From contig NZ_WMIE01000003.1 of the NCBI RefSeq assembly GCF_009711225.1, positions 1 to 64,000 on the forward strand: a DNA stretch of 64,000 nucleotides, given 5' to 3'. The position numbers and the translations under genes were made by a program. The notes below the pieces were generated by a model. That model worked only from the letters and a program-made list of their open reading frames with translations. It searched no databases and was not told where the DNA came from. Shown one piece after another: positions 40,301-48,769 of this stretch; positions within the stretch are counted from its first letter, which is position 1, and every line of letters starts with the position of its first letter. The stretch is from Paracoccus aestuariivivens. GTDB taxonomy: Bacteria > Pseudomonadota > Alphaproteobacteria > Rhodobacterales > Rhodobacteraceae.

Positions 40301-42890
40301 CGGCGATCAGCGAAAAGCGGGCCTCGGCGTTTTCCGGAACCGTATCGCCCTTGAACACCGGTTTGATGCCGATCACTGGCCCCGTCGGCATGACGGTACG
40401 GGATTCGACCCGCTCGACCGGACGCCCCGCGCCTTCGCGGATGTCCAGAACCACCTGTGCCTCGACGGGGCGGGGGCCAAGTTCGGAGGCCGGAGGCAGG
40501 GTGATCTGCGTCTGGTAGTTTCCTTGGGCATCGGTTTGACCTGCGGGAAGGCTGTTCGTCACGGCCGCAGTTTCATTGTCGTCGCGGCCAAAGACATAGC
40601 CGTCAAATCCGGCAAGACTGCGGGTCGGGGTCAGGCGCAACTGGCCTTCGACGGGCAGATTGGCGGCGGGCGCACCGAACAGCCAATGGGCGTTCAGCGT
40701 CAGCGCCAGTTCGCCGCCCGCCTGCGCCGGACCTTCGGGCAGAGTGGGGGTGAAGTCGATCCGTTCGGGCAGGAAGTCCTCGATCAGCAGGCGCGAGGTG
40801 GACAGCGCGGGGCCATCGGCCTCGGCGCGCAATTCCAGCCGCCATGTTCCACGTGGCGCGTTGCCGGGAATTTTCCATGCGACGACGTTTCCGCCCGCAC
40901 CTGCTGCTGTCGGGGTCAGGCGGGTCTGTTCGACACCGTCGGGGCGCAGGATCACGGCGGTCAGCGGCAGGTTCTCTAATGCGCGCGCTTCGGGATTGCG
41001 GGTCAGGATGGTGGCGTTCAACGTCTCGCCGACCCGATAAGCGCCGCGCTCGGTCGTGACGAACAGGTCGATCGGAGGAGCGGGCGGCTGGCCTTCGACA
41101 CCTCGGTCGGACAGGTCGAACTCGGGATCGGTCAGCGACAGGAAGGCCATGTCGCGCGGTGCGCGTTTGGCCCCTTCACCTTGCCAGTCGGTCGCCGTGA
41201 CCAGCGCGGGCGCGGCCCCGTCCGTTCCAAGGCTAAGTCCCGGTGCAAAATGCGCGATCCCCTGATCGTTTGTCAGTACCTTGGCCAGCACCTCGTTCGA
41301 GCGGCTGACCAGCGCGATTTCGGTCCCGACCTTGGCAGTGGTGTCGTTCAGACTACGGACGGCGACCGTCAGCCCGTCGCTGCCCGAATAGGTCGAGATT
41401 CCGAAATCCGAGATGACGAACCATTGCGTCGCCAGCCCCGTATCCGAGACATCCGTGCCCGAGACGCTGGCCTCGACGATATAGATCCCCGGCTCCAGCG
41501 GGCCAGCAGCGGCGGGGATCGCAAGGCTGGTGGTCAGTTCCTGATTCAGGACATTCGCGCCCGCCGGTTTTGCGACCTGAGCCGTGCCTTTCCAGACCTC
41601 GCGCGCCATCCGGCTCGAGAAATAGTCGGTCTGCCAGCTGTCCAGCGGCGAGGCGAACATATCTTCGGCCATGGCGCGGATCAGGTTCCGGTCCGAGATG
41701 CGTAGCAGCGTCAGGTCGATCTGGTCGGCATTGACCGTGACCATCGACAACCGCTGGTCGCCGGACGAGGGCAGAACATAGGCCCGCCCCGGAAAGCGGA
41801 TCTCGGGTGAACGGTCGCGGACATAGCCGCGCAAGGACACATCGCGCGCAAGCCTTTCGCCATCGGCGGAAGGCAGACCCGCGCGCAGACCCAGTTCGAT
41901 CTCTTGGCCATGGGTCAGGCCCGCGACGCAGAGGCGGTCGTCGGCGGCCTCGACAGTCAGGTCTCCGGCGGGCAGGCGCACGAAAGGCGTGTAATCGGTG
42001 CCGGTTTCCAACTGTCGGGACAGGACGGCACAAAAGCGGGGCAGGCGGCCTTCGGATTCGACCTGCGTATCGGTCACGCGCAGGCCGTTCCGGTCCTCGG
42101 AACCCGCCAGCGCCGAAGCGATCTCGCTGTCGCCGGGCGAAAGCTCCGCCGCAAGCCGGAGCGCGTTCAGCGAATCCGGTCCGCGATCCAACCGCTCAAG
42201 GGCCATGGCCAGCCATGACAGCGCCCGCCCCGCGACGGCATCGCTATCGGCACGAAGATAGCCGTTCGTCGCCATCGACGCGATCGCGTTCGATGCGTCG
42301 CGGTCACCGGAATCGCTGGTGTAGAGCGTCAGTCGCGACAGATTGGTCCAGTCCTCGGCCAGATCGTCGGCGGCGACGATGCGGGTCATGATCTGGGCGG
42401 CACCTGCCAGATCGCCAGCAACTTCGGCGGCCTCCGCTTCGGGGCGGGGATCGCCCGTGCCAAGCGGCGGGTTCATCGCCGGCAGTAAACGCGCCTGTTT
42501 CAGGGCAGCATCAAGATCACCTGCACCAAGGAAGGTTGCCGCTGCCGCGCGGGCCTTCGCATGGGCGGCAGCGTCCGGCGAAAGCGCGGCAACGCGGGCC
42601 GAGATTGCGCCTGCAAACGGGGCCGGTTCGGCCGCGCCCTCGCCTTTCGGGAAGCAGGAGCGCGCCTTCTGGTTATAGGTCAGCGCAAGGCATTGGTCGT
42701 CGCCAAGACATGCCTGAATGCAAGCTTGCAACGTGGTGTCGAAAATCCGCCCCAGATCGCCGCCGGGAAGGTCGGTATCGGGAAGAAGTTGCAGGCGCTT
42801 TTCAGGAACCGGAGATTCTTGCGCATGAACCGGCCACGCGGCCAACAGCCCAAGCGCCAGAGTTGCTGCGACAAGGCGATAAGCTGGCAT
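37395..42890 (-). CDS. Bacterial alpha-2-macroglobulin with PAN domain
   Basis: This very large periplasmic protein has 1831 residues. A signal peptide (about 1-24, ending PVHAQ) is followed by a PAN/apple-like Cys-rich segment (IQACLGDDQCLALTYNQKARSCFPKG, about residues 55-85) and helical repeats. A long series of MG-type beta domains follows. The thioester motif PYGCTEQ is intact near residue 1385, within an alpha-toroid region. Such proteins trap attacking proteases. In E. coli the counterpart YfhM lies beside pbpC; no penicillin-binding protein is adjacent here. GGGAGGG precedes the ATG at 42890. Confidence 0.92.
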   Translation of the reverse strand: MPAYRLVAATLALGLLAAWPVHAQESPVPEKRLQLLPDTDLPGGDLGRIFDTTLQACIQACLGDDQCLALTYNQKARSCFPKGEGAAEPAPFAGAISARVAALSPDAAAHAKARAAAATFLGAGDLDAALKQARLLPAMNPPLGTGDPRPEAEAAEVAGDLAGAAQIMTRIVAADDLAEDWTNLSRLTLYTSDSGDRDASNAIASMATNGYLRADSDAVAGRALSWLAMALERLDRGPDSLNALRLAAELSPGDSEIASALAGSEDRNGLRVTDTQVESEGRLPRFCAVLSRQLETGTDYTPFVRLPAGDLTVEAADDRLCVAGLTHGQEIELGLRAGLPSADGERLARDVSLRGYVRDRSPEIRFPGRAYVLPSSGDQRLSMVTVNADQIDLTLLRISDRNLIRAMAEDMFASPLDSWQTDYFSSRMAREVWKGTAQVAKPAGANVLNQELTTSLAIPAAAGPLEPGIYIVEASVSGTDVSDTGLATQWFVISDFGISTYSGSDGLTVAVRSLNDTTAKVGTEIALVSRSNEVLAKVLTNDQGIAHFAPGLSLGTDGAAPALVTATDWQGEGAKRAPRDMAFLSLTDPEFDLSDRGVEGQPPAPPIDLFVTTERGAYRVGETLNATILTRNPEARALENLPLTAVILRPDGVEQTRLTPTAAGAGGNVVAWKIPGNAPRGTWRLELRAEADGPALSTSRLLIEDFLPERIDFTPTLPEGPAQAGGELALTLNAHWLFGAPAANLPVEGQLRLTPTRSLAGFDGYVFGRDDNETAAVTNSLPAGQTDAQGNYQTQITLPPASELGPRPVEAQVVLDIREGAGRPVERVESRTVMPTGPVIGIKPVFKGDTVPENAEARFSLIAVGPDLKPAPAPVRWVLNRIDTDYQWYSLDGQWNWEPVTSRSRIAEGTAEPSETPAEIAAPVEWGQYELVAEPALGQGGQSAIRFYAGWGAVADAGTPTPDRLQVVLDKPAYRSGDTARVRVQALADGAGLVSVLSNRLVSMQTVSLKSGENRIDLPVTDDWGAGVYITVSAIRPLGDAPAASRIPARALGLAHATVDPGDRQLAASISAPAETRPRGVIPVSLKVDGAAGETVFATIAAVDQGILNLTRFAPPDPSGHYFGQRRLGVGLRDLYGRLILSSGAPDGALREGGDAMSASTEAPPPTEKLMSWFSGPVTVAADGTASVEVPVGDFNGEVRVMAVVWSAKGVGQADASVLVRDPIVMTVTAPAFLAPGDQAQVGLRLTHASGPAGEMRLAVEQTGGDAPLRANLTTDSVTLADKAEAQVQMPVVAGDAEGVARLRLTLTTPDGLALAKDIAIPVALNEADIQLQDRLTIPAGQSITLPPALTANLMPGALLTAAFGPYARLDVAGALARLDRYPYGCTEQLTSGAMPLLYVSGLSAIEGVASGDSDKQVQDAITQILTRQGSNGGFGLWRADSGDLWLEAYVTDFLSRARGAGYQVPDKAFRMAIDNLRNRANYATDPMSATPEDNAALAYALAVLARERAATIGDLRYYADTASGAFSTPMAAGNLGAALASYGDQVRADRLFAQARELLDLGAPEAHVLRADYGTRLRDATALLALAADAKSEAVDQTGLTSQVAERIAQAQAGGQTLSTQESVWTVMAAKALSQSPPSVSLNGVALSEAVTSLPDASASIANTGEQPLEVTLTATGKPTASPQAGGRGYRIQRSYYRIDGTALDPSSVPQGTRMVVELKVIPEAEGGGRLIVNDPLPAGWEIDNPNLLRAGDISALDWLQGQTDAEMTEFRADRFTAALSWTSIDPFSLAYIVRAVTPGGFRHPAASVEDMYRPEFRAWSDGGTVTVTP

Positions 42891-42950
42891 GGTTCCCTCC
42901 CGTTCCGCATGGCCCAGTTGTGCCATCCGGTGCGGCGGCGGGCAATCGGG

Positions 42951-44012
42951 CTATTCCCACTCGATCTGGGAAAAGGCGGTCGAGGCGTTGTGCGCTGTGG
43001 TCGCGTCGAAATCGGCCCAACCTTCGGAAAAGGGCTTCATCATCGACACGATGGCGGGGATCGCACGGGACAGCGGCATATTTCCTGAAACCGCTTTTCG
43101 GGTCGTGTCGCGCAACGCCTCGAGATATTGCCATTCGGGCGCGACCGCTTCTTCCCAAGTCGCGGCAACCGGTCCGTGACCGGGCACAACCAGCGCGATG
43201 TCGGGCATCGGAGGCCCCGCCGCGATCCAGTCGAGCCAGCCTTTCAGCGATCCCTCCAGCGAAGGGGTTAGCCCGCGAAACACCAGATCTCCGGTGAATA
43301 GCGTAGCCGAATCGCTGTCATGGATCAGCAGGTCGTTATCGGTATGGGCTTTGGGGACAGGTGTCACCATCAACTCGGTCGAACCCAGCGAGATGGTCAT
43401 CGGCGCGTCGATTTTCTGGTCGATCGACGCGATATGGGTGCCAAGAAACGCTTGCGCGCCGATCTGCCTCGGGATCGACATCATCCAGTCATCGACGCGT
43501 CGGGCGACGCCCTCGGGCAGGCGGGCGCTTGCGACGATGGTCGCGCCAGCCTCGGAAAAGACTTCGGCCCCCATGATGTGGTCGGGATGCATATGGGTCA
43601 GTATCAGATGGCTGACCGGTTTGTCGGTCACCTCGCGGATCGCGGCATAAAGCGCCTCGGCTTCGGCGCGGCTGCTACCTGCATCGATCACCGCGACCGT
43701 ATCGCCGACGATGAATGCCGTATTCGCGATACGTCCCTGGTTTCGATGGGAAAGCTGTTCGACCGCACCCTGATGGAAATAGACCTCGTCAGCGATCTCG
43801 GTGACGGTCAACGCGGGCAGTTCGGAAGTCGCGACGCAGCGCGCCTCGCCTCCCTTCAGATCGGGGTGACGCGCCAGCCAATCGCGGGCGATCGGTTCGG
43901 CCTTGCGCTGGCAATCCTGCTGGTCCGGGGCATCGGCGGCGGGCAACAGGCGCTCGGCGCAGATGGCGGGATCGTTTGCCAGACAGGCTGCAAGCAGCAA
44001 ATGAAACACCAC
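42951..44012 (-). CDS. Quinoprotein relay system zinc metallohydrolase
   Basis: A GTG start with AAGGAG upstream gives 353 residues. The metallo-beta-lactamase core is clear: GRIANTAFIVGDTVAVIDAG, then LTHMHPDHIMGAEVF with the HxHxDH zinc motif, TPVPKAHTDNDLLI, LFTGDLVF and VVPGHGPVA. Together with the N-terminal region and the position next to pqqA, it fits the quinoprotein-relay hydrolase found with PQQ-dependent dehydrogenases. Its natural substrate is not known. The N-terminus is hydrophobic and probably exported. It is divergent from the pqq operon. Confidence 0.88.
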   Translation of the reverse strand: MVFHLLLAACLANDPAICAERLLPAADAPDQQDCQRKAEPIARDWLARHPDLKGGEARCVATSELPALTVTEIADEVYFHQGAVEQLSHRNQGRIANTAFIVGDTVAVIDAGSSRAEAEALYAAIREVTDKPVSHLILTHMHPDHIMGAEVFSEAGATIVASARLPEGVARRVDDWMMSIPRQIGAQAFLGTHIASIDQKIDAPMTISLGSTELMVTPVPKAHTDNDLLIHDSDSATLFTGDLVFRGLTPSLEGSLKGWLDWIAAGPPMPDIALVVPGHGPVAATWEEAVAPEWQYLEALRDTTRKAVSGNMPLSRAIPAIVSMMKPFSEGWADFDATTAHNASTAFSQIEWE

Positions 44013-44159
44013 CGGCTCCTTTCGTTGCGCGTGGCAGGCGACGGTAACATGGCACGCGGATCTGCGCCATCTAAGACCTTTGGCTGGTTGACTGAAATCG
44101 TCATCGGCCTAGCATCTGCAGCGGGTTCGCGAGTGCGGATCGATGAGGAGGAGGAACTC

Positions 44160-44252
44160 ATGGCTTGGACCAAACCTGCGCTGAAGGAAATCTCCTGCGG
44201 CATGGAAATCAACATGTATGCCCCGGCTGAAGACGAGCCGGTTCTGTTCTGA
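44160..44252 (+). CDS. pqqA: PQQ precursor peptide PqqA
   Basis: This 30-residue peptide was found by reading the + strand directly; it is too short for a routine ORF search. MAWTKPALKEISCGMEINMY continues to ...DEPVLF. It contains the Glu and Tyr spaced three residues apart (EINMY, Glu16 and Tyr20) that are cross-linked and become the PQQ skeleton. GAGGAGGAACTC gives a strong ribosome binding site. It lies directly upstream of pqqB, as in other pqq operons. Confidence 0.97.
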   Translation: MAWTKPALKEISCGMEINMYAPAEDEPVLF

Positions 44253-44319
44253 TCTGAAAAGGGCGTAATACCGGCCGGTTCCGTCCGCGTCGGAACCGGT
44301 CGCGCCAGAAACCGTGCAA

Positions 44320-45210
44320 ATGCGTATCGTGATTCTCGGCACCGGCGCCGGTGGAGGGCTGCCGCAGTGGAACTGTGGCTGTCCGAACTGCGAAGCCGCG
44401 CGCGAGGGACGGATTCCCTCGATGAGCCAGAGCGGGATCGCTATCTCCGCGGATGGAATCAACTGGGCGCTGGTGAACGCCTCGCCCGATCTAAGAAGCC
44501 AGCTGGCCGCCAATCCGGCGCTCAGACCGGCAGGATTACGAGGCTCGCCCATCCGGTCGGTGCTTGTGACCAATGGGGATATAGATCATGTCGCGGGGCT
44601 ATTAACCCTGCGCGAGGGACAGTCATTCAATCTATTCGCGACACCTGCCATCCATGATGTGCTGGCTGCCAATCCGATGTTGGCTGTGTTGCGCCCCGAA
44701 CTGGTCATGCGGCGTGAAATCGCGCTGGATCAGCCTTTTGGACTGGTCGAAGGAATATCGGCTACGCTGTTTGCCGTGCCGGGCAAGGTTCCGCTTTATC
44801 TGGAAGGCGAGACCGTCGAAACCGGACAAATGGGTGAGCAGACCGTGGGCGTCGAACTGACGTCGGACAGAAGCAGGGTCTATTACATTCCCGGCTGCGC
44901 GACGGTTCCCGATTGGCTGAAATCGCGCATCGCGGGGGCGGATGCGTTGCTGCTGGACGGCACGCTCTGGACCGATGACGAGATGATCCGCGCCGGACTG
45001 GGCATCAAGACCGGACGGCGCATGGGACATGTGCCGGTCTCGGGGGCGGATGGCAGCATGACCGCGCTGGCTGAGGTGCCGATGCAACGCCGTATTTACG
45101 TGCACCTGAACAATTCGAACCCGCTGGTCGACCCCTATAGCCCCGAACGCGCCAGCGTCGAGGCTGCGGGATGGCAGATCGGGCATGACGGCATGGAGAT
45201 CACGCCATGA
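44320..45210 (+). CDS. pqqB: PQQ biosynthesis protein PqqB
   Basis: This metallo-hydrolase-fold protein hydroxylates an intermediate in PQQ formation. The ATG at 44320 is preferred over a GTG 6 bp upstream because MRIVILGTGAGGGLPQWNC aligns with PqqB N-termini. NGDIDHVAGLLTLREGQSF carries the metal region; VYYIPGCATVP and LLLDGTLWTDDEM follow. It has 296 residues, the normal size. Its stop overlaps the pqqC ATG. Confidence 0.97.
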   Translation: MRIVILGTGAGGGLPQWNCGCPNCEAAREGRIPSMSQSGIAISADGINWALVNASPDLRSQLAANPALRPAGLRGSPIRSVLVTNGDIDHVAGLLTLREGQSFNLFATPAIHDVLAANPMLAVLRPELVMRREIALDQPFGLVEGISATLFAVPGKVPLYLEGETVETGQMGEQTVGVELTSDRSRVYYIPGCATVPDWLKSRIAGADALLLDGTLWTDDEMIRAGLGIKTGRRMGHVPVSGADGSMTALAEVPMQRRIYVHLNNSNPLVDPYSPERASVEAAGWQIGHDGMEITP

Positions 45211-45986
45211 AGCTTACCGATCGTGGCCCCCAGTCACGCGCCGAGTTCCACGAGCGTCTTAAGCATATCGGGGCCGAGCGTTACCATGATCGCCATCCGT
45301 TCCATAAGCGGCTGCACGCTGGGCAATGCACCCCTGACGAGGTGCGGGCATGGGTCATCAATCGTTGGCAGTACCAATCCCGCATCCCGATGAAAGACGC
45401 GGCCTTCATGTCACGCATAGATGATCCGCATCTGCGTCGCATCTGGCGCAGTCGCATCGAGGATCATGACGGTGGCGTTACCGAGGGCGGAGGCATCCGG
45501 CGCTGGCTGGCTTTGGCAGGCGCGGTCGGGCTTGATCCGAATTACGTCGCAAGCGGGGCGGGGGTGATGCCTGCGACGCGCTTTGCCGTCGATGCCTATG
45601 TCCGCTTCGTGCGCGACATGCCCTTGCTTGATGCCGTCGCCGCCAGCCTGACCGAGATGTTCGCCCCCAAAATCCACGCCGAGCGGATCGAGGGGCTGCT
45701 GAAGCATTACGACTTTGCCGATGAAATCAGCCTGTCCTATTTCCGCAACCGCCTGTCCGAGGCTCCGAAAGACGTCGAGTTCGGGCTGAACTATGTTCTG
45801 GATCATGCCGATACGCGGGAAAAACAGGATGCGGCCGCTGCGGCGCTGACGTTCAAGACGGACGTTCTATGGGCGCAGCTTGACGCGCTTTGGCATGGTT
45901 ATGTCGAGGGCCGGATACCGCCGGGTGCCTGGCATCCCGGCGAGGGCCTTGCCGTACACGATCCCAAAATGGCCGAGGTGTCATGA
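45207..45986 (+). CDS. pqqC: Pyrroloquinoline-quinone synthase PqqC
   Basis: PqqC is the cofactor-free oxidase that closes the ring and completes PQQ. It is 259 residues of helical structure, with RYHDRHPFHKRLHAGQCTPDEVRAWVINRWQYQSRIPMKDA in the N-terminal third and TEMFAPKIHAERIEGLLKHYDFADEISLSYFRNRLSEAPKDVEF later. These hold the active-site His, Arg, Lys and Tyr residues of the family. It is coupled by ATGA overlaps to pqqB and pqqD. Confidence 0.97.
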   Translation: MKLTDRGPQSRAEFHERLKHIGAERYHDRHPFHKRLHAGQCTPDEVRAWVINRWQYQSRIPMKDAAFMSRIDDPHLRRIWRSRIEDHDGGVTEGGGIRRWLALAGAVGLDPNYVASGAGVMPATRFAVDAYVRFVRDMPLLDAVAASLTEMFAPKIHAERIEGLLKHYDFADEISLSYFRNRLSEAPKDVEFGLNYVLDHADTREKQDAAAAALTFKTDVLWAQLDALWHGYVEGRIPPGAWHPGEGLAVHDPKMAEVS

Positions 45987-46291
45987 CGGGTCCGCATCTC
46001 AGCAACGCTTGCATTCCTTATCTGCCGCGCGGGGTCCGGCTGCATGACGACCGCGTGCGCGGTATCCGCGTCCTTCTGGCCCCCGAGCGAGCGATGCAGC
46101 TTGATGCCGTTGGTGACGCGATCCTGTCCGAGCTTGATGGCCGCCGCAGCCTTGCCGATGTGATCCTGACCCTGTGCGAGCGTTACTCTGCCCCCGTCGA
46201 ACAGATCGAGGGTGACGTGCATGAATTCATCGCGGGCCTGATCGACCGCCGGATGGTCTTTCTGAGCCAGTCCGAGGTGGCGTTTCCATGA
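45983..46291 (+). CDS. pqqD: PQQ peptide chaperone PqqD
   Basis: PqqD is a small RiPP-recognition protein that delivers PqqA to the radical-SAM enzyme PqqE. The ATG at 45983 overlaps the pqqC stop and gives 102 residues. PYLPRGVRLHDDRVRG and LLAPERAMQLDAVGDAILSELDGRRSLADVILTL are typical of the winged-helix fold. The stop overlaps the pqqE ATG. The reading frame continues upstream inside pqqC, but that extension is not expected to be translated. Confidence 0.95.
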   Translation: MTGPHLSNACIPYLPRGVRLHDDRVRGIRVLLAPERAMQLDAVGDAILSELDGRRSLADVILTLCERYSAPVEQIEGDVHEFIAGLIDRRMVFLSQSEVAFP

Positions 46292-47424
46292 CCGAGCAGT
46301 TGCAGCCTCATGATATTCGCGGCAATCCGGTGCGGGTTGGCTTGCCGATGGCTATGCTGGCGGAACTGACGCATCGTTGCCCGCTGGCCTGTCCCTATTG
46401 TTCCAACCCTCTCGAATTGGCGCGGGTCTCGTCCGAACTGACCGCCGGGGAATGGGCCGGAATCTTTCGTCAGGCGGCGGATCTGGGCGTGTTGCAGGTG
46501 CATCTGTCGGGGGGCGAACCGGCGTCGCGCCGTGATCTGGCCGAAATCGCGGCTGCGGCGCATGAGGCGGGGCTTTACGTCAACCTGATCACCTCGGGCA
46601 TCGGTCTGACCGAGGCACGGTTGCGCGAACTGGATGGGTTGGTCGATCACATCCAGCTTTCGCTGCAAGGCATCGACGCCGAGATGGCCGACTGGATCAG
46701 CGGCTATGGCGGCAGTTTCGCGCGCAAGATGCAGGTCGCGGAGTGGATCGGAGCGATCGGCTTCCCGTTGACGCTGAACGCCGTGGTGCATCGCCAGAAC
46801 CTTGACCGTCTGCCCGAGATGATCGATCTGGCCGAGCGGCTGGGCTGTCGCAGGATAGAGGTCGCGACCGTGCAGTTCCACGGCTGGGCCGATCTGAACC
46901 GCCGTCCCCTGATGCCGACGCTCGAACAGGCGAAACGTGCCCGCGCCGTGGTGAACGAGGCCCGCCAGCGGCTGCGCGGACGGATGGTCATCGACTATGT
47001 GCCCGCCGACCATCACGCGGCTTTTCCGAAAAGCTGCATGGGGGGATGGGGCTCGACAGGTCTGAATATCGCTCCGGACGGGATCGTGCTGCCCTGCCAC
47101 GCCGCCCAGACGATCAAGGGCCTTGAATTCGAGAACATCCGCGACACGACACTGGCGCGGATCTGGCGCGATGGTGCGGCCTTCAATGCCTTCCGCGGCA
47201 CGGCTTGGCTGCCCGAGCCCTGCGCCTCGTGCGAGCGCCGCGAGGTCGATTTCGGCGGCTGCCGCTGTCAGGCGATGGCGATGGCGCAAGACCCGACAGC
47301 GACCGATCCTGTCTGTTCACGCTCGCCGTTCAACGCCCGACTTCGCGCCGAGGCCGAGGCGGATTCCGAAAGCGACGACGTCGCGCTGGTGTATCGTCGC
47401 ATGGCTCGGGAGACACGACCATGA
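46288..47424 (+). CDS. pqqE: PqqA cross-linking radical SAM enzyme PqqE
   Basis: PqqE joins Glu and Tyr of PqqA by a carbon-carbon bond. The protein has 378 residues. The radical-SAM cluster motif CPLACPYC supplies Cys31, Cys35 and Cys38. The C-terminal SPASM-type region has SCMGGWGSTGLNIAPDGIVLPCHAAQ and CASCERREVDFGGCRCQA for auxiliary clusters. It is the last canonical pqq gene and is coupled by ATGA to the SoxYZ-like carrier gene. Confidence 0.97.
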   Translation: MTEQLQPHDIRGNPVRVGLPMAMLAELTHRCPLACPYCSNPLELARVSSELTAGEWAGIFRQAADLGVLQVHLSGGEPASRRDLAEIAAAAHEAGLYVNLITSGIGLTEARLRELDGLVDHIQLSLQGIDAEMADWISGYGGSFARKMQVAEWIGAIGFPLTLNAVVHRQNLDRLPEMIDLAERLGCRRIEVATVQFHGWADLNRRPLMPTLEQAKRARAVVNEARQRLRGRMVIDYVPADHHAAFPKSCMGGWGSTGLNIAPDGIVLPCHAAQTIKGLEFENIRDTTLARIWRDGAAFNAFRGTAWLPEPCASCERREVDFGGCRCQAMAMAQDPTATDPVCSRSPFNARLRAEAEADSESDDVALVYRRMARETRP

Positions 47425-48191
47425 GACTGATGGCCCTGTTGGCCCTGATTTGCTTGCCGCATCTGGCATGGGCCGCCGATATCGAAAACCCGCTGGAGCC
47501 CTCGCCGATCTGGGATGATCTGAAACTCAGCATCATCGGGACCGAGGCCGAGCCCCCCATCGATCCCTTGGCCCTGTTGCTTGACGCGCCGAAACGCGCC
47601 GACAATCCGGCGCTGGTTCCGGTCCGGATCACGCAACCGGCCGGTGCGCCTGCCGTCACCGCGCTATCCTTGGTGGTCGACGGCAATCCCGCGCCAGTCG
47701 CGGCCGAGTTCACCTTTGGCGCGGCCATGACGCCTCTGGACTTCGAAGTGCGGGTCCGGGTGAACACCTATTCCAACCTGCGCGCCATTGCGACGCTGGC
47801 GGATGGAAGCAAGGTCATGGCGGGGCGTTACGTCAAGGCCTCGGGCGGTTGCGCTGCGCCTGCGGGCAAAAGCATGGACGAGGTTCGCGCGACCATGGGC
47901 GAAATGCGCTTCCGCCAATCCGAGGAAGACGGGCGGCACATCGGCACCTTGATGATCCGGCATCCGAACTTCTCGGGCCTGCAGCGTGATCAGGTGTCGC
48001 TGCTGACGATCCCCGCCGAGTTCATCCAGACGCTCGCGGTCCGGCAGGACGGGACCGAGTTGTTCACCATGAACGCGGGCATCTCGATTTCTGAAGATCC
48101 CGTGTTCCGCTTTGCCTATACGCCGGACAAGGGACCGATCACGGTCCATGCCGAGGATACCGAAGGCAAGGTCTGGGATCAGTCGTTCTGA
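47421..48191 (+). CDS. Quinoprotein-dehydrogenase-associated SoxYZ-like carrier
   Basis: The ATG at 47421 overlaps the pqqE stop and gives 256 residues. A signal peptide (ending LAWAAD) is followed by a SoxY-like part with a Gly-Gly-Cys carrier-type segment (KASGGCAAPAGKS, near residue 135) and a SoxZ-like beta domain (RHPNFSGLQRDQVSL, GISISEDPVFRFAY). Proteins of this fused type occur only beside PQQ-dependent dehydrogenase systems, and with the zinc metallohydrolase they are considered parts of a relay. What is carried on the Cys is unknown. Confidence 0.88.
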   Translation: MRLMALLALICLPHLAWAADIENPLEPSPIWDDLKLSIIGTEAEPPIDPLALLLDAPKRADNPALVPVRITQPAGAPAVTALSLVVDGNPAPVAAEFTFGAAMTPLDFEVRVRVNTYSNLRAIATLADGSKVMAGRYVKASGGCAAPAGKSMDEVRATMGEMRFRQSEEDGRHIGTLMIRHPNFSGLQRDQVSLLTIPAEFIQTLAVRQDGTELFTMNAGISISEDPVFRFAYTPDKGPITVHAEDTEGKVWDQSF

Positions 48192-48769
48192 AGCACCGCA
48201 GGATTTCCCTGAAGCCGTAGGGTTCGCGCCTTCAGCGCGGCGGCCTCGTCAGGATCATGGGTCACCAGAACCAATCCGGCGCCGGTGCGGGTCAGCAGCG
48301 CGTCGGTCAAGGCCAGCATCCGCTCGCGGGTCTCGGGGTCGAGCGAGGCAAAGGGTTCGTCCGCCAGCAGAATGTCGGGTCCAGCGGCAAAGGCCCGCGC
48401 GAGGGCAAGCCGCCTTTGCTGGCCCAGTGAAAGCTGGCGGGGGAATTTGTTCTCGTGTCCTGCCAGCCCGACTTGACCCAGCCAATCCAGCGCGGTCAGG
48501 CGGTCGCAGCCGGTCGGCAAGGTGATGTTGGCCAAAGCATCGCGCCAAGGCAGCAAGACGGGTTCCTGAAAGACCAGCGCCAAACGGTCACCCGCATCCA
48601 GCCGCCCGCGGAATTTGGGGTCCAGACCCGCTAGAATCCGCAGAAGCGTCGATTTTCCGATACCCGACGGGCCAAGGATGGCGAGCCTTTCGCCTTTGGC
48701 GACCGAAAGCGAGATCCGGCCCAGCACCTCGCGGGGGCCGAACTGCTTGCCCTCAAGCTCAAGCTGCAT
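48179..48769 (-). CDS. ABC transporter ATP-binding protein
   Basis: The protein has 196 residues, short for the nitrate/sulfonate/taurine-type ATPases it resembles. Walker A GPSGIGKST is near residue 35, signature SLGQQRRLALARA near residue 115, Walker B DILLADEPFASLD and switch LVLVTHD follow. It is the third gene of a binding protein-permease-ATPase operon and overlaps the permease stop by 11 bp. It converges with the SoxYZ-like gene, their ends overlapping by 13 bp. Confidence 0.92.
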   Translation of the reverse strand: MQLELEGKQFGPREVLGRISLSVAKGERLAILGPSGIGKSTLLRILAGLDPKFRGRLDAGDRLALVFQEPVLLPWRDALANITLPTGCDRLTALDWLGQVGLAGHENKFPRQLSLGQQRRLALARAFAAGPDILLADEPFASLDPETRERMLALTDALLTRTGAGLVLVTHDPDEAAALKARTLRLQGNPAVLQND

